This document shows, one piece after another, positions 1 through 7,547 of a stretch of 64,000 nt of DNA. Each line of letters begins with the position of its first letter. The first letter of the stretch is position 1. The position numbers and the translations under genes were made by a program. Where the stretch lies: the NCBI GenBank assembly GCA_964448005.1, contig CAYUUW010000002.1, positions 1-64,000 of the forward strand, written 5' to 3'. Below the pieces are notes generated by a model. It saw only the letters and a program-made list of their open reading frames with translations. It did not search any database and was not told the DNA's origin. Source of the stretch: CAYUUW01 sp964448005. GTDB taxonomy: Bacteria; Patescibacteriota; Gracilibacteria; UM-FILTER-43-11.

Positions 1-1
1 G

Positions 2-397
2 ATCACCCATTACCTCTCCAAAAGGCCCAAGCTTGAAGCGGGAAAAGAACTAAGATGGCTAACGCTCACTATAGCCAAAACAGACCGGATGAATTTTACC
101 CGTGGATTAGAAGCCTGGCATGAACGCTGGAAAGACTTCTTAAATGAGAAAGCCCTAAATCCTCACACAAATCGTTACCACTTCACTCACAAGAGGCTGA
201 GAAGTGCCTATAGATCACTGATGACGAATTTGCCCTGGCTATTCACCCACCTTGATTTCCCTTCACTGAACATACCCAATACAACCAATAGCTGTGACGG
301 ATCTTTTGCTCACTGGAAAGGCAGGCTCATGGTTCATAGGGGGCTTAGGAGAGACAGGAGGAAAAAGATGATTAATTACCTGTTGGAAAACTCTTAA
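2..397 (+). pseudogene. C-terminal part of a DDE transposase (mutator/IS256-like), cut by the window edge
   Basis: The frame is open from base 2, so this is the 3' part (about 131 residues) of a gene that begins outside the window; the first internal ATG is at 89. Near the end is the motif NTTNSCDG followed by HWKGRLMVHRGL, which resembles the C-terminal catalytic block of mutator-type transposases (TTN-x-x-E-G), here with Asp in the usual Glu position. Such enzymes cut and paste insertion sequences. No terminal inverted repeat could be recognised after the stop. Whether the element is intact cannot be judged from the fragment. The family assignment rests on recalled motif similarity. Confidence 0.65.
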
Positions 398-460
398 AAA
401 CCACCCCCAAATTTCCCATTAAGCCCGCTTTTCAAATTTTTTGGTGAACCGTATCTCCAT

Positions 461-736
461 TTAAAGTTTCTTGAGGTAGGCCAGGGCTTTTTTGGGAGAC
501 ATCGATGGAGTGACGTTTTTCCCTGCCTCGGCTTCTTTTATGGCGCACAATATCGCATCCTCTTCTTCCGTCGTCAGGCCGTTTTCGGTCAGTAAAGGGA
601 AGGGCAGCCCTTTATGGAGCAGAACCTGATGGAAATAGAGCTTAACAGCTGTGCTCATGTCTAAGCCGAGTTTCTCGAAGATTCGTTTAACTGCTTCTTT
701 GGTCGTGCCTGTGATTCGAATGTGAACCGTGGACAT
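461..736 (-). CDS. RelB/DinJ-family antitoxin, no toxin gene visible
   Basis: A 91-residue protein that starts MSTVHIRI and has the ribbon-helix-helix pattern of RelB/DinJ antitoxins (a beta strand, then KEAVKRIFEKLGLDMSTAVK and a hydrophobic helix containing LPFPL). Members bind DNA as dimers, repress their own operon and neutralise a RelE/YafQ-type RNase. The toxin would be expected just downstream, to the left of 461, but only 63 bases separate the stop from the transposase fragment that reads toward it. It is therefore an orphan antitoxin, or its toxin was lost in a transposition event. A good minus-strand promoter lies at 766-795. Confidence 0.75.
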   Translation of the reverse strand: MSTVHIRITGTTKEAVKRIFEKLGLDMSTAVKLYFHQVLLHKGLPFPLLTENGLTTEEEDAILCAIKEAEAGKNVTPSMSPKKALAYLKKL

Positions 737-765
737 ATTTCAAAAAATTGTTGCTTCTACTAAAT

Positions 766-795
766 ATTCTAGCAAAAATGTGGTGCTATTGTCAA
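766..795 (-). promoter_or_regulatory. Sigma-70-type promoter of the antitoxin gene
   Basis: On the minus strand, TTGACA (790-795) and TAGAAT (766-771) are separated by 18 bases. The predicted transcript start is near 759, about 23 bases before the start codon at 736. Confidence 0.7.
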
Positions 796-1079
796 CACAT
801 TAAAATATGCATTCAATTTGGAAGGTATCCTGGGCTGTTGCCTTGACAAATTAATTAAAATAATCTAATTTGCGTTTGTTATCAAGGCACATCCGCATTT
901 CGGGTCCGCTTTGCCTCGGCTCCTTCACATCTATTGCTGTTAGCGAATATTCTTTTGGCCACGGCTTTTGCTTCCTCACGATTTTGCGGGGAGCCGGAAA
1001 CCGTGGCCATGTTGGCTGCGGAAAACGACAATTCGCTCTCCGAAAAAGGTCGGAGCTCCAAAAGACGGAGGGAATTGAC
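796..1079. other. Intergenic stretch with no recognised gene
   Basis: Nothing conserved was recognised on either strand. Several overlapping open frames exist but they contradict each other and look random. The only functional element seen is a GGAGGG Shine-Dalgarno sequence at 1067-1072, which serves the next gene. Confidence 0.5.
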
Positions 1080-1625
1080 ATGTGCGAAACACTCGATCGA
1101 TATCAACAGCGCGGCAGCCCCGGGTCGGAGGATGGCCCTCTTTGGATCGACATCGATCCAAGTCTCGACTTCGGTGCTCTGCGGCGTCTGTTCGAAGGTG
1201 AAAACAGCGAAGGATGGATTTCTCCCGCATTGACCTGGAGGCACCTCCTTTACGATCCTCACGATGAACGTTTCAGGCACCACGCCCCGATAAGGGTCGA
1301 ATCCCACCTCATTCGGGTGAAATGGGCGATGGGATATCATGACTTTTTTTCAGAGCTGCGCGATCAGGGGCTTCGCCCTGCCGGTCTGAGGGAATGCTTC
1401 GTGTTTGGCAAAACCTACCCGCGCCTCCTCCGTCACGATTCCGACATCGTCGGTCCCGGCACTCAGTGGTTTCATTCGCCCTGCGGCTCCCTCGTCGGGA
1501 TTCCGTGCATCCGCTGGGTTCGTGGTGGTCAGCGCCAGCTCAGCATCCGCTGGACCTCTCCCGGGTTGGCCCCTCCCTTACGCGTCCTCGCTCTCAGCAA
1601 GCAGGCACCGGCTCCTGCGGACTGA
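1080..1625 (+). CDS. Hypothetical protein resembling a family seen in CPR genomes
   Basis: A 181-residue protein, start chosen at ATG 1080 because GGAGGG lies 7 bases upstream; the longer open frame back to 870 has no support. The middle and C-terminal parts contain the pattern GLRPAGLRECFVFGKTYP, then IVGPGTQW, CIRWVRGG and LSIRW. I recall this arrangement (GxRPAxLxELLAFGxKYPE, then a glycine/tryptophan-rich beta region) from hypothetical proteins found repeatedly in CPR genomes. No enzyme motif, signal peptide or membrane segment is evident and no function is assigned. It is followed by a clear terminator, so it is probably a monocistronic unit. Confidence 0.6.
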   Translation: MCETLDRYQQRGSPGSEDGPLWIDIDPSLDFGALRRLFEGENSEGWISPALTWRHLLYDPHDERFRHHAPIRVESHLIRVKWAMGYHDFFSELRDQGLRPAGLRECFVFGKTYPRLLRHDSDIVGPGTQWFHSPCGSLVGIPCIRWVRGGQRQLSIRWTSPGLAPPLRVLALSKQAPAPAD

Positions 1626-1674
1626 TCTTTCTCGGTCTCCGGACTCTGAGGTCAGAACCAAGAGCCCCGCACAA

Positions 1675-1703
1675 CCCTCCCGCAGCAATGTCGGAGGGTT
1701 TTT
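1675..1703 (+). terminator. Rho-independent terminator
   Basis: CCCTCC (1675-1680) pairs with GGAGGG (1693-1698) across a 12-base loop and is followed by five T. It closes the transcription unit of the upstream hypothetical gene. Confidence 0.7.
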
Positions 1704-1785
1704 CATGTGGCCATGGAAATGCCCGTGAAATTAGAGTTAAATGAAGCATGGCTCTTTCTGGAATGCCTAAACCATCCTTCATCTC

Positions 1786-2217
1786 ATGAGCCGGTTCCGC
1801 AAAATCCTCATCGGCCTCACCCTCGCCTCGCTTCTTTTGCTCCACCTGGTGGCTTTGGGCGCCTTGTTCGCCCCGCCACGCTTCCTGTTTTTGCTTTCCG
1901 CCCCCTCCGGCTTCTCCTACTTGTCCGCTTCGCAAATTACCCCTCCCCTGCGTGAAGCCTTTTCCTTTTTGGCCCAATCCTCTGCGCCCGATCCATCCTT
2001 CTTTCCTTCTCCGGCGCTCTCGGCCCTATTGGATCGGCGCTACCGCCGCCTTTCGGACGAGGATCGCTTCGAGCTTTTGGCGAACACGCTGGATTTCGGG
2101 GGCGGCGTGCGGGGGATGGAAGCGGCTTCGCAATACTATTTTCATCAGCCCGCCAGCCAGCTTTCCCTGGATCAGGCGGAGCAGCTGGTGGCCGCCTACC
2201 GGGTGTTCGGCGGATGA
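1786..2217 (+). CDS. Membrane protein with only the C-terminal part of a GT51 peptidoglycan glycosyltransferase
   Basis: A 143-residue protein with an N-terminal membrane segment (about residues 7-30). Residues about 95-140 match the last conserved block of biosynthetic transglycosylases: NTLDFGGGVRGMEAASQYYF then QPASQLSLDQAEQLVAA parallels the family pattern N-x-E-W/F-G-x-G-x-x-G-x-E-A-A-x-x-Y-F-x-K-x-A-x-x-L. The catalytic Glu motif (ED-x-x-F-x-x-H-x-G) and the lipid II binding region are absent, so glycan polymerisation is not expected. It may be a remnant or a repurposed anchor. The start is the ATG directly preceding the membrane helix. Confidence 0.6.
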   Translation: MSRFRKILIGLTLASLLLLHLVALGALFAPPRFLFLLSAPSGFSYLSASQITPPLREAFSFLAQSSAPDPSFFPSPALSALLDRRYRRLSDEDRFELLANTLDFGGGVRGMEAASQYYFHQPASQLSLDQAEQLVAAYRVFGG

Positions 2218-2231
2218 TTTTTTTCACCCCT

Positions 2232-2269
2232 CGTCATTCCGTGCTCCGACACGGAATCCATGCATTTTC
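2232..2269. repeat. Palindromic dispersed repeat, copy 1
   Basis: CGTCATTCCGTG, a short centre, then CACGGAATCC and the tail ATGCATTTTC. TTCCGTG pairs with CACGGAA. The same head and tail recur at 2415. Confidence 0.7.
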
Positions 2270-2414
2270 TACATAAGCCTTCCATTCCCGCACCTCGTCA
2301 CTCAGACTCCGAGCTTGTCGAGGAGGAGGAATCTCGGCTTTAAGGATCCGATACAGGAGGCTCCACGCTCACTACGTTCGCTCTGAGCGACACAATTGTC
2401 ACCCCCACCACTCC

Positions 2415-2456
2415 CGTCATTCCCCCGAAAGCCTTCGGGGGAATCCATGCATTTTC
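2415..2456. repeat. Palindromic dispersed repeat, copy 2
   Basis: CGTCATTCCCCCGAA, a short loop, then TTCGGGGGAATCC and the tail ATGCATTTTC. Head and tail match copy 1 while the stem interior differs, as expected for a mobile palindromic unit with compensatory changes. Confidence 0.75.
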
Positions 2457-2505
2457 CTGCACCTTCCATTATTCCTTCACCACAAGGCAAAGAAAAAAGC
2501 CCCGC

Positions 2506-2535
2506 CGTCATCTCGAGCGAAGTCGAGGAATCTGG
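2506..2535. repeat. Palindromic dispersed repeat, partial copy 3
   Basis: CGTCATCTCGAGCGAAGTCGAGGAATCTGG has the same architecture: CGTCA head, a short hairpin around TCGA, and a GGAATC tail. A related degenerate copy with GAGGAATCTCGG lies at about 2295-2338. Confidence 0.55.
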
Positions 2536-2586
2536 TGGGGATTGGGCTCAGGCCCTCCGAGGCTTGGATTCTTCTGGAGACCAAGC

Positions 2587-2859
2587 TCAGGGGCCGAAAA
2601 GGTAATCTACTCCATCTGTTACCAGCGCCTCCTTTGGCAGATCGGCCTGGAGGAATTCGTTGAGATGGTTCCTCTGGGTCTCTTGGTTGAGGCAGTGGTT
2701 GATCAGGGTGAGCGCACCGCATTCGGAGCACTGGATCCAGATCAGAGGCTGCAAATGACTGTAATCACTCGCCTCTCCAGACCTGGCCACATTTTCCAGC
2801 TTCACTTCCAGTAAGGTGAAACAGCCATTTTTGCTCGCAGGGTGGAGATCTTTAGACAT
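2587..2859 (-). CDS. Small hypothetical protein
   Basis: A possible 90-residue protein from ATG 2859; the frame stays open to 2952. It contains a single C-x-x-C pair (QCSECGAL) after a hydrophobic LIWI strand, and a helical C-terminal part ending in DYLFGP. The amino-acid composition looks protein-like, but I do not recognise a family and no opposite-strand gene competes. It sits divergently from rpoB, whose promoter begins about 180 bases away. Coding status is uncertain. Confidence 0.35.
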   Translation of the reverse strand: MSKDLHPASKNGCFTLLEVKLENVARSGEASDYSHLQPLIWIQCSECGALTLINHCLNQETQRNHLNEFLQADLPKEALVTDGVDYLFGP

Positions 2860-3039
2860 CAGATCCGCACCTTTGTAGCCCGTGTTTAGAGGGGCCTCGA
2901 GCCAACCACCCCTACACTGGACCAGCTTTGGCCACCTTTCATTTTTTTCCACGAAAATTGCTCTCTTTTCCGGTTCGCCTGAACCGCAGAAAATTTAACA
3001 TTATTATTTTATTATGTCAATCGATTCTTTCCATCAAGT

Positions 3040-3067
3040 TTGACACGCTGTCCATTGTGTCTATAAT
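3040..3067 (+). promoter_or_regulatory. Consensus sigma-70 promoter of rpoB
   Basis: TTGACA at 3040-3045 and TATAAT at 3062-3067 with a 16-base spacer: perfect hexamers. The transcript would start near 3074 and leave an untranslated leader of about 120 bases before the rpoB start at 3196. The flanking sequence is AT-rich, in contrast with the GC-rich genes. Confidence 0.85.
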
Positions 3068-3195
3068 GGGCGGGTTAAATTTAGGCGGGCTATACGTTCG
3101 CCTTGTCGTCCTTATCCGCTTGTGTTGTGCCAGAAAAAGGACCTGAAACGCTTTTTGCGCCGAAGATCTTTTTTAATACACATCACTCTTTATCC

Positions 3196-6100
3196 ATGAG
3201 CCAGAAACGCGATTCTATCTCATTCAAGAAGCCGACCAAGGTGGTCAACGGTCGGTACTATTTCAACGAATCCGAGGAAAGCTACCGCCTGCCCCCCCTC
3301 ATCGATATCCAGCTGGCCTCCTACCAATGGTTCCTGGGCGAAGGCCTCAAGGAGCTTTTGGAGGAGATTTCGCCCATCACCGATTTCTCCGGCAAGAAGA
3401 TGGAGCTCCGCTTCAAGGGCCATTCCCTGGACAAGCCCAAGTACAGCCCCATTGTGGCCAAGCGCAAGAACGCCACCTATGAGGCAGCCCTGAAAGGCCA
3501 CGTGGAGCTCATCAACAAAGAGAGCGGAGAGATCAAGGAGCAGGACATTTTCCTGGGCTCCGTTCCCCTGATGACCGATAAGGGAACCTTCATTATCAAT
3601 GGCATCGAGCGCGTGGTCGTCAACCAGATCGTGCGCAGTCCAGGAGTCTTCTTCTCCCGCAATGCCGCCGCCCCCCATGTCTTCAATGCCAAGATCATCC
3701 CCAAGCGCGGCGCCTGGCTCGAGCTGGAGACCGACCGCAAGGGCGTCATGACCGTGAAGATCGACCGCAAGCGCAAGATCCCCGTCACCCAGCTCCTGCG
3801 CATTTTCGGCTACGAAAAGGACGCCCAGATGCTGGACGCCTTCAAGGACGTCAACGTGAACCCCACCAACGACTACATCCAGAACACTTTGGAGAAGGAC
3901 CATGCCCGCACCGTCGGGGAATCCTACCAGTTCATCTACAAGCAGATCCGCCCCGGAGACCTGGCCACCGTGGAGAACGCCAAGCAGCTTATTGAAAGCC
4001 TCTTTTTCGACCCCAAGCGCTACGATGTCGGCGTGGTGGCCCGCTACCAGCTCAACAACCGCTTTGGCACCAGCATCCCTTCCGACCCCAAGCATCGCAC
4101 TTTTCAGGTGGAGGATTTCGTCCAGATCGTGAAGCGCCTCATCGAACTCAACAACGGGGAGGGCGAAGGGGACGACATCGACCATCTCAGCAATCGCCGC
4201 GTGCGCAGCGTGGGCGAGCTGGTGCAGAACAAGTTCCGCGTCGGCCTGCTTCGCACCGACCGCATCGCCAAGGACCGCATGACCATCATGGACCTGGAAT
4301 CGGTCACGCCCACCCAGCTCATCAACTGCCGCCCCATCACTGCGGCTCTTCGCGAATTCTTCGCCAGCTCCCAGCTGTCGCAATTCATGGACCAGACCAA
4401 TCCTCTTTCCGAGCTCGCCCACAAGCGCCGCATATCGGCCATGGGCCCTGGAGGCCTTTCCCGAGAGCGCGCCTCCTTCGACGTCCGCGATGTGCATGCC
4501 TCCCATTACGGCCGCATCTGCCCCATCGCCACGCCGGAAGGGCCCAACATCGGCCTGGTGGTCCATTTGGCCACCTACGCCAAGGTGAACCAATACGGCT
4601 TCATCGAGACTCCCTATTTCAAGGTCGACCATTACTTGGAACCCGACCCGAAGAAGCTGGTGGGCTTCATCCTGGATGAGGACATCCTGGACGGAAAGAA
4701 GACTGTGGCCAAAAGCGGAGACGTTCTGACGGCCCAAACCGCCGCCGCCGTGTCCAAGATCAAGCTGGCCCTCAAGGATTCTGCCCCCCAGACCCTCAAG
4801 GATCCGGCCCCCAGCCAACTGATCGGCAAGATCCTGGCCGAGGAGATCAAAGTGGGGCGAAGGCTCGTGCTGGAGAAAGGGCAGCTCATCACCGCCGAAT
4901 CAGCCAAAGCCATTCTGGCCGAGAAGAAGCCGAAATCCATCAAGGTGCAGGATCGTTCCCAGAGGCTGCTGCGGGTCCGCGCCTACATCACCGACGAGGT
5001 GCGCTACTACGACGCCAGCGCCGAAAAGAATTTCATCATTGCGGAAAACATCGATGAGCTGAACGAAAAAGGCCAATTCCTGAAAACCCGCGTGGCCGCC
5101 CGCAAGCAGGGCGAGCCGGCCCTGGCCCACGTTCGCGATGTGACCCATATGGACGTTTCCCCCAAGCAGATCGTCTCGGTCACCACAGCGCTGATTCCTT
5201 TCCTGGAGCACGACGACAACACCAGGGCCTCCATGGGATCCAACATGCAGCGCCAGGCGGTCGCCCTCATTTCCCCTCAGGCTCCCATTGTGGGCACGGG
5301 AATGGAGCGGATCACTGCGGAGAGCTCGGGGCAGGCCATCATGGCTCGCGAGGACGGCACAGTCGAGGAGGTCGATGCCCGGCAGGTGATCGTGAAATAC
5401 AAAGACGGAAAGAAGGAGGAGTACCCCCTTCTTAGCTACCACCGCTCCAACCAGGCCACATCCATCAACATGCGCTCTTGCGTCAACAAGGGGCAGCAGC
5501 TCAAAAAAGGCGATGTTCTGATCAACGGCGCAGCCGTGGACGGAGGGGAGCTGGCCTTGGGCCGCAACCTCACGGTGGCCTACATGCCCTGGGGCGGATA
5601 CAACTACGAGGACGCCATCATCCTTTCCGACCGGGTCGCCAGGCAGGGCTTCTACGACTCCATCCACATCGAATCCTTCTCTGTGGATGTGCGCGACACC
5701 AAGCTGGGGCAGGAGATCATCACCCGCGACATTCCCAATGTGGGCGAGAATCGCCTCAAGGATCTGGATGCGGACGGAATCGTCAGCATCGGAGCCACTG
5801 TTCATGAGGGGGACATTCTGGTCGGCAAGATCACGCCCAAGGGCGAAACCGAGCTCACGGCAGAGGAGCGCTTGCTTCAGGCTATTTTCGGGGACAAGGC
5901 CAAGGACGTCAGGGATACCTCGCTGCGCTTGCCTGGGGGAAGCGGAGGGAAAGTGGTGGATGTTCAGATCTTCAATCGCCAGGACGGCGACGAGCTGCCC
6001 ACGGGCGTGATTCGGCAGATCAAGGTGTATGTTTCCCAGACCCGCAAGGTCCAGGTGGGAGACAAGATGGCCGGGCGCCATGGAAACAAGGGAGTCATTT

Positions 6101-7029
6101 CCCGCATCGTTCCTTCCGCCGACATGCCTTTCATGGAGGACGGAACCCCTGTGGACATCATTCTCAATCCCCTCGGAGTCTCCAGCCGCATGAACATCGG
6201 GCAAATCCTGGAAACCCATTTGGGCTGGGCCGCTGAAAAACTAGGCATCAAGGTGGCTACTCCGGCCCTGAGAGGCTTGAGCCTGGACGATATTGCCGAC
6301 CTGATGCGGGAGGCTAAGCTTCCCGAAGACGGAAAGATCCAGCTCTACGACGGTCGCACAGGAGAGCCTTTCCAATACCGCACCACGGTGGGCAATGTCT
6401 ACATGCTGAAGCTCCTCCATTTGGTGGAGGACAAGCTCCATGCCCGCAGCGTGGGTCCCTACTCGCTGGTTACCCAGCAGCCGCTGGGAGGCAAGGCCCA
6501 GCATGGAGGCCAGCGTTTCGGAGAAATGGAGGTGTGGGCTCTGGAGGCCTACGGAGCCGCCTATACGCTTCAGGAGATGCTCACCATCAAATCCGATGAT
6601 GTCATCGGCCGCGCCAAGGCGTACGAATCGATCGTCAAGGGGGAGCCCATCAAGACCCCCAGCGTCCCGGAAAGCTTCAATGTGCTGGTGCAGGAGCTCA
6701 AGAGCCTTGGCCTGAAGGTGGAGCTGCGCCATTCCCTGAAAGACGGCCGCTTCCAGGAGGTGGATCTCAGCGCCGTCATCCAGAACGGCGAGGACGACTC
6801 GGAGATTCTTCTGGCCAACCGCATTTCCGAGCTGGACCAGAAGATCCGGGAGAGCGATGAGCAGATCGGCAAGGAAATCCAAGGGGAAGCCGAGATGGGG
6901 GAAAGCGTCATCGAGGAGATGGAGAATGACCTTTCCATGGAGGACGGTCCGGAGGGCATAATGACCCCCGAGGAACTGGAAGCCGAAGAGAAAAGGGTGG
7001 CCGAACTGTACAGCGAGGAAGAGGAGTAG
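3196..7029 (+). CDS. rpoB: DNA-directed RNA polymerase subunit beta
   Basis: The 1277-residue beta subunit forms one side of the RNA polymerase active cleft. Visible blocks are the rifampicin-pocket region (SSQLSQFMDQTNPL, near residue 390, with the usual susceptible residues), GPGGLSRERASFDVRDVH just after it, the catalytic-domain strand YNYEDAIILS (about 800), GRHGNKGVIS (about 960) and the C-terminal GGQRFGEMEVWALEAYG (about 1105). The last 50 residues are a strongly acidic tail. ATG 3196 is preferred over the in-frame ATG at 3103 because conserved sequence begins only after it and it has the local TTTAAT-plus-pyrimidine leader. rplJ and rplL, often found upstream, are absent. ssb follows directly. 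Confidence 0.98.
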   Translation: MSQKRDSISFKKPTKVVNGRYYFNESEESYRLPPLIDIQLASYQWFLGEGLKELLEEISPITDFSGKKMELRFKGHSLDKPKYSPIVAKRKNATYEAALKGHVELINKESGEIKEQDIFLGSVPLMTDKGTFIINGIERVVVNQIVRSPGVFFSRNAAAPHVFNAKIIPKRGAWLELETDRKGVMTVKIDRKRKIPVTQLLRIFGYEKDAQMLDAFKDVNVNPTNDYIQNTLEKDHARTVGESYQFIYKQIRPGDLATVENAKQLIESLFFDPKRYDVGVVARYQLNNRFGTSIPSDPKHRTFQVEDFVQIVKRLIELNNGEGEGDDIDHLSNRRVRSVGELVQNKFRVGLLRTDRIAKDRMTIMDLESVTPTQLINCRPITAALREFFASSQLSQFMDQTNPLSELAHKRRISAMGPGGLSRERASFDVRDVHASHYGRICPIATPEGPNIGLVVHLATYAKVNQYGFIETPYFKVDHYLEPDPKKLVGFILDEDILDGKKTVAKSGDVLTAQTAAAVSKIKLALKDSAPQTLKDPAPSQLIGKILAEEIKVGRRLVLEKGQLITAESAKAILAEKKPKSIKVQDRSQRLLRVRAYITDEVRYYDASAEKNFIIAENIDELNEKGQFLKTRVAARKQGEPALAHVRDVTHMDVSPKQIVSVTTALIPFLEHDDNTRASMGSNMQRQAVALISPQAPIVGTGMERITAESSGQAIMAREDGTVEEVDARQVIVKYKDGKKEEYPLLSYHRSNQATSINMRSCVNKGQQLKKGDVLINGAAVDGGELALGRNLTVAYMPWGGYNYEDAIILSDRVARQGFYDSIHIESFSVDVRDTKLGQEIITRDIPNVGENRLKDLDADGIVSIGATVHEGDILVGKITPKGETELTAEERLLQAIFGDKAKDVRDTSLRLPGGSGGKVVDVQIFNRQDGDELPTGVIRQIKVYVSQTRKVQVGDKMAGRHGNKGVISRIVPSADMPFMEDGTPVDIILNPLGVSSRMNIGQILETHLGWAAEKLGIKVATPALRGLSLDDIADLMREAKLPEDGKIQLYDGRTGEPFQYRTTVGNVYMLKLLHLVEDKLHARSVGPYSLVTQQPLGGKAQHGGQRFGEMEVWALEAYGAAYTLQEMLTIKSDDVIGRAKAYESIVKGEPIKTPSVPESFNVLVQELKSLGLKVELRHSLKDGRFQEVDLSAVIQNGEDDSEILLANRISELDQKIRESDEQIGKEIQGEAEMGESVIEEMENDLSMEDGPEGIMTPEELEAEEKRVAELYSEEEE

Positions 7030-7065
7030 GCCTTCCAAAATCTTTAGCCATTTTCAATCCTAACC

Positions 7066-7515
7066 ATGAGAAGCGTCAACAAAGTCATTCTGATCGGAAA
7101 CCTCACCCGGGATCCGGAAATGAAACAGACCAGCACAGGCCAGTCCATAGCGACTTTCGGCCTGGCCACCAACCGGGAATGGGTCACCAAATCCAACGAG
7201 AAGCGTTCCTTGGCCGAATACCATAGCGTGGTCGTGTGGGGCAATCTGGCCGAAACCTGCCAGAAATACCTCCGGAAAGGAAAGCTCGTCTATTTGGAGG
7301 CCTATCTCAAGACCCGTTCGTGGGACAATCCGGATGGCGTTCGCCTTTCCCGCACGGAAGTGGTCGCCACCGACATGATCATGCTGGACAAGCGCAGCAA
7401 AGAGGATGGCGAGGGCGAGGGCTACGGGCCTGAAGAAGGCTTGCCTCGGCATGGCCAAGATGCGTCCGACGGATTCTACGACGAAGAAATCTTCAATCCC
7501 GATCCCGCCGCCTGA
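7066..7515 (+). CDS. ssb: Single-stranded DNA-binding protein
   Basis: A 149-residue protein with a bacterial SSB OB fold: starts MRSVNKVILIGNLTRDPE, then SIATFGLATNREW, AEYHSVVVWGNLAE and LVYLEAYLKTRSW. SSB tetramers coat single-stranded DNA in replication and repair. The C-terminal third is acidic and disordered, but it ends PDPAA rather than the usual DDDIPF-type partner-binding tip, although DEEIF occurs close to the end. The gene lies 36 bases after rpoB and 32 before rpoC, so it is presumably co-transcribed with the polymerase genes. That placement is unusual. Confidence 0.93.
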   Translation: MRSVNKVILIGNLTRDPEMKQTSTGQSIATFGLATNREWVTKSNEKRSLAEYHSVVVWGNLAETCQKYLRKGKLVYLEAYLKTRSWDNPDGVRLSRTEVVATDMIMLDKRSKEDGEGEGYGPEEGLPRHGQDASDGFYDEEIFNPDPAA

Positions 7516-7547
7516 AGATTCGAGCAATAACTCATTAATTCCTTCCT

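Noticed and set aside
870..1079. Longer N-terminus for the hypothetical protein at 1080
   Set aside because: The extension is not protein-like, and a strong Shine-Dalgarno sequence sits directly before ATG 1080.
3103..3195. Upstream ATG of rpoB at 3103
   Set aside because: The 31 extra residues show no conservation and the neighbouring genes use the nearest ATG after a TTTAAT-type leader.
3220..6219. Long antisense open frames across rpoB (532 and 439 residues)
   Set aside because: They are mirror images of a highly conserved GC-rich gene with biased codon use; the products are low-complexity His/Val/Gly/Leu-rich and match no family.
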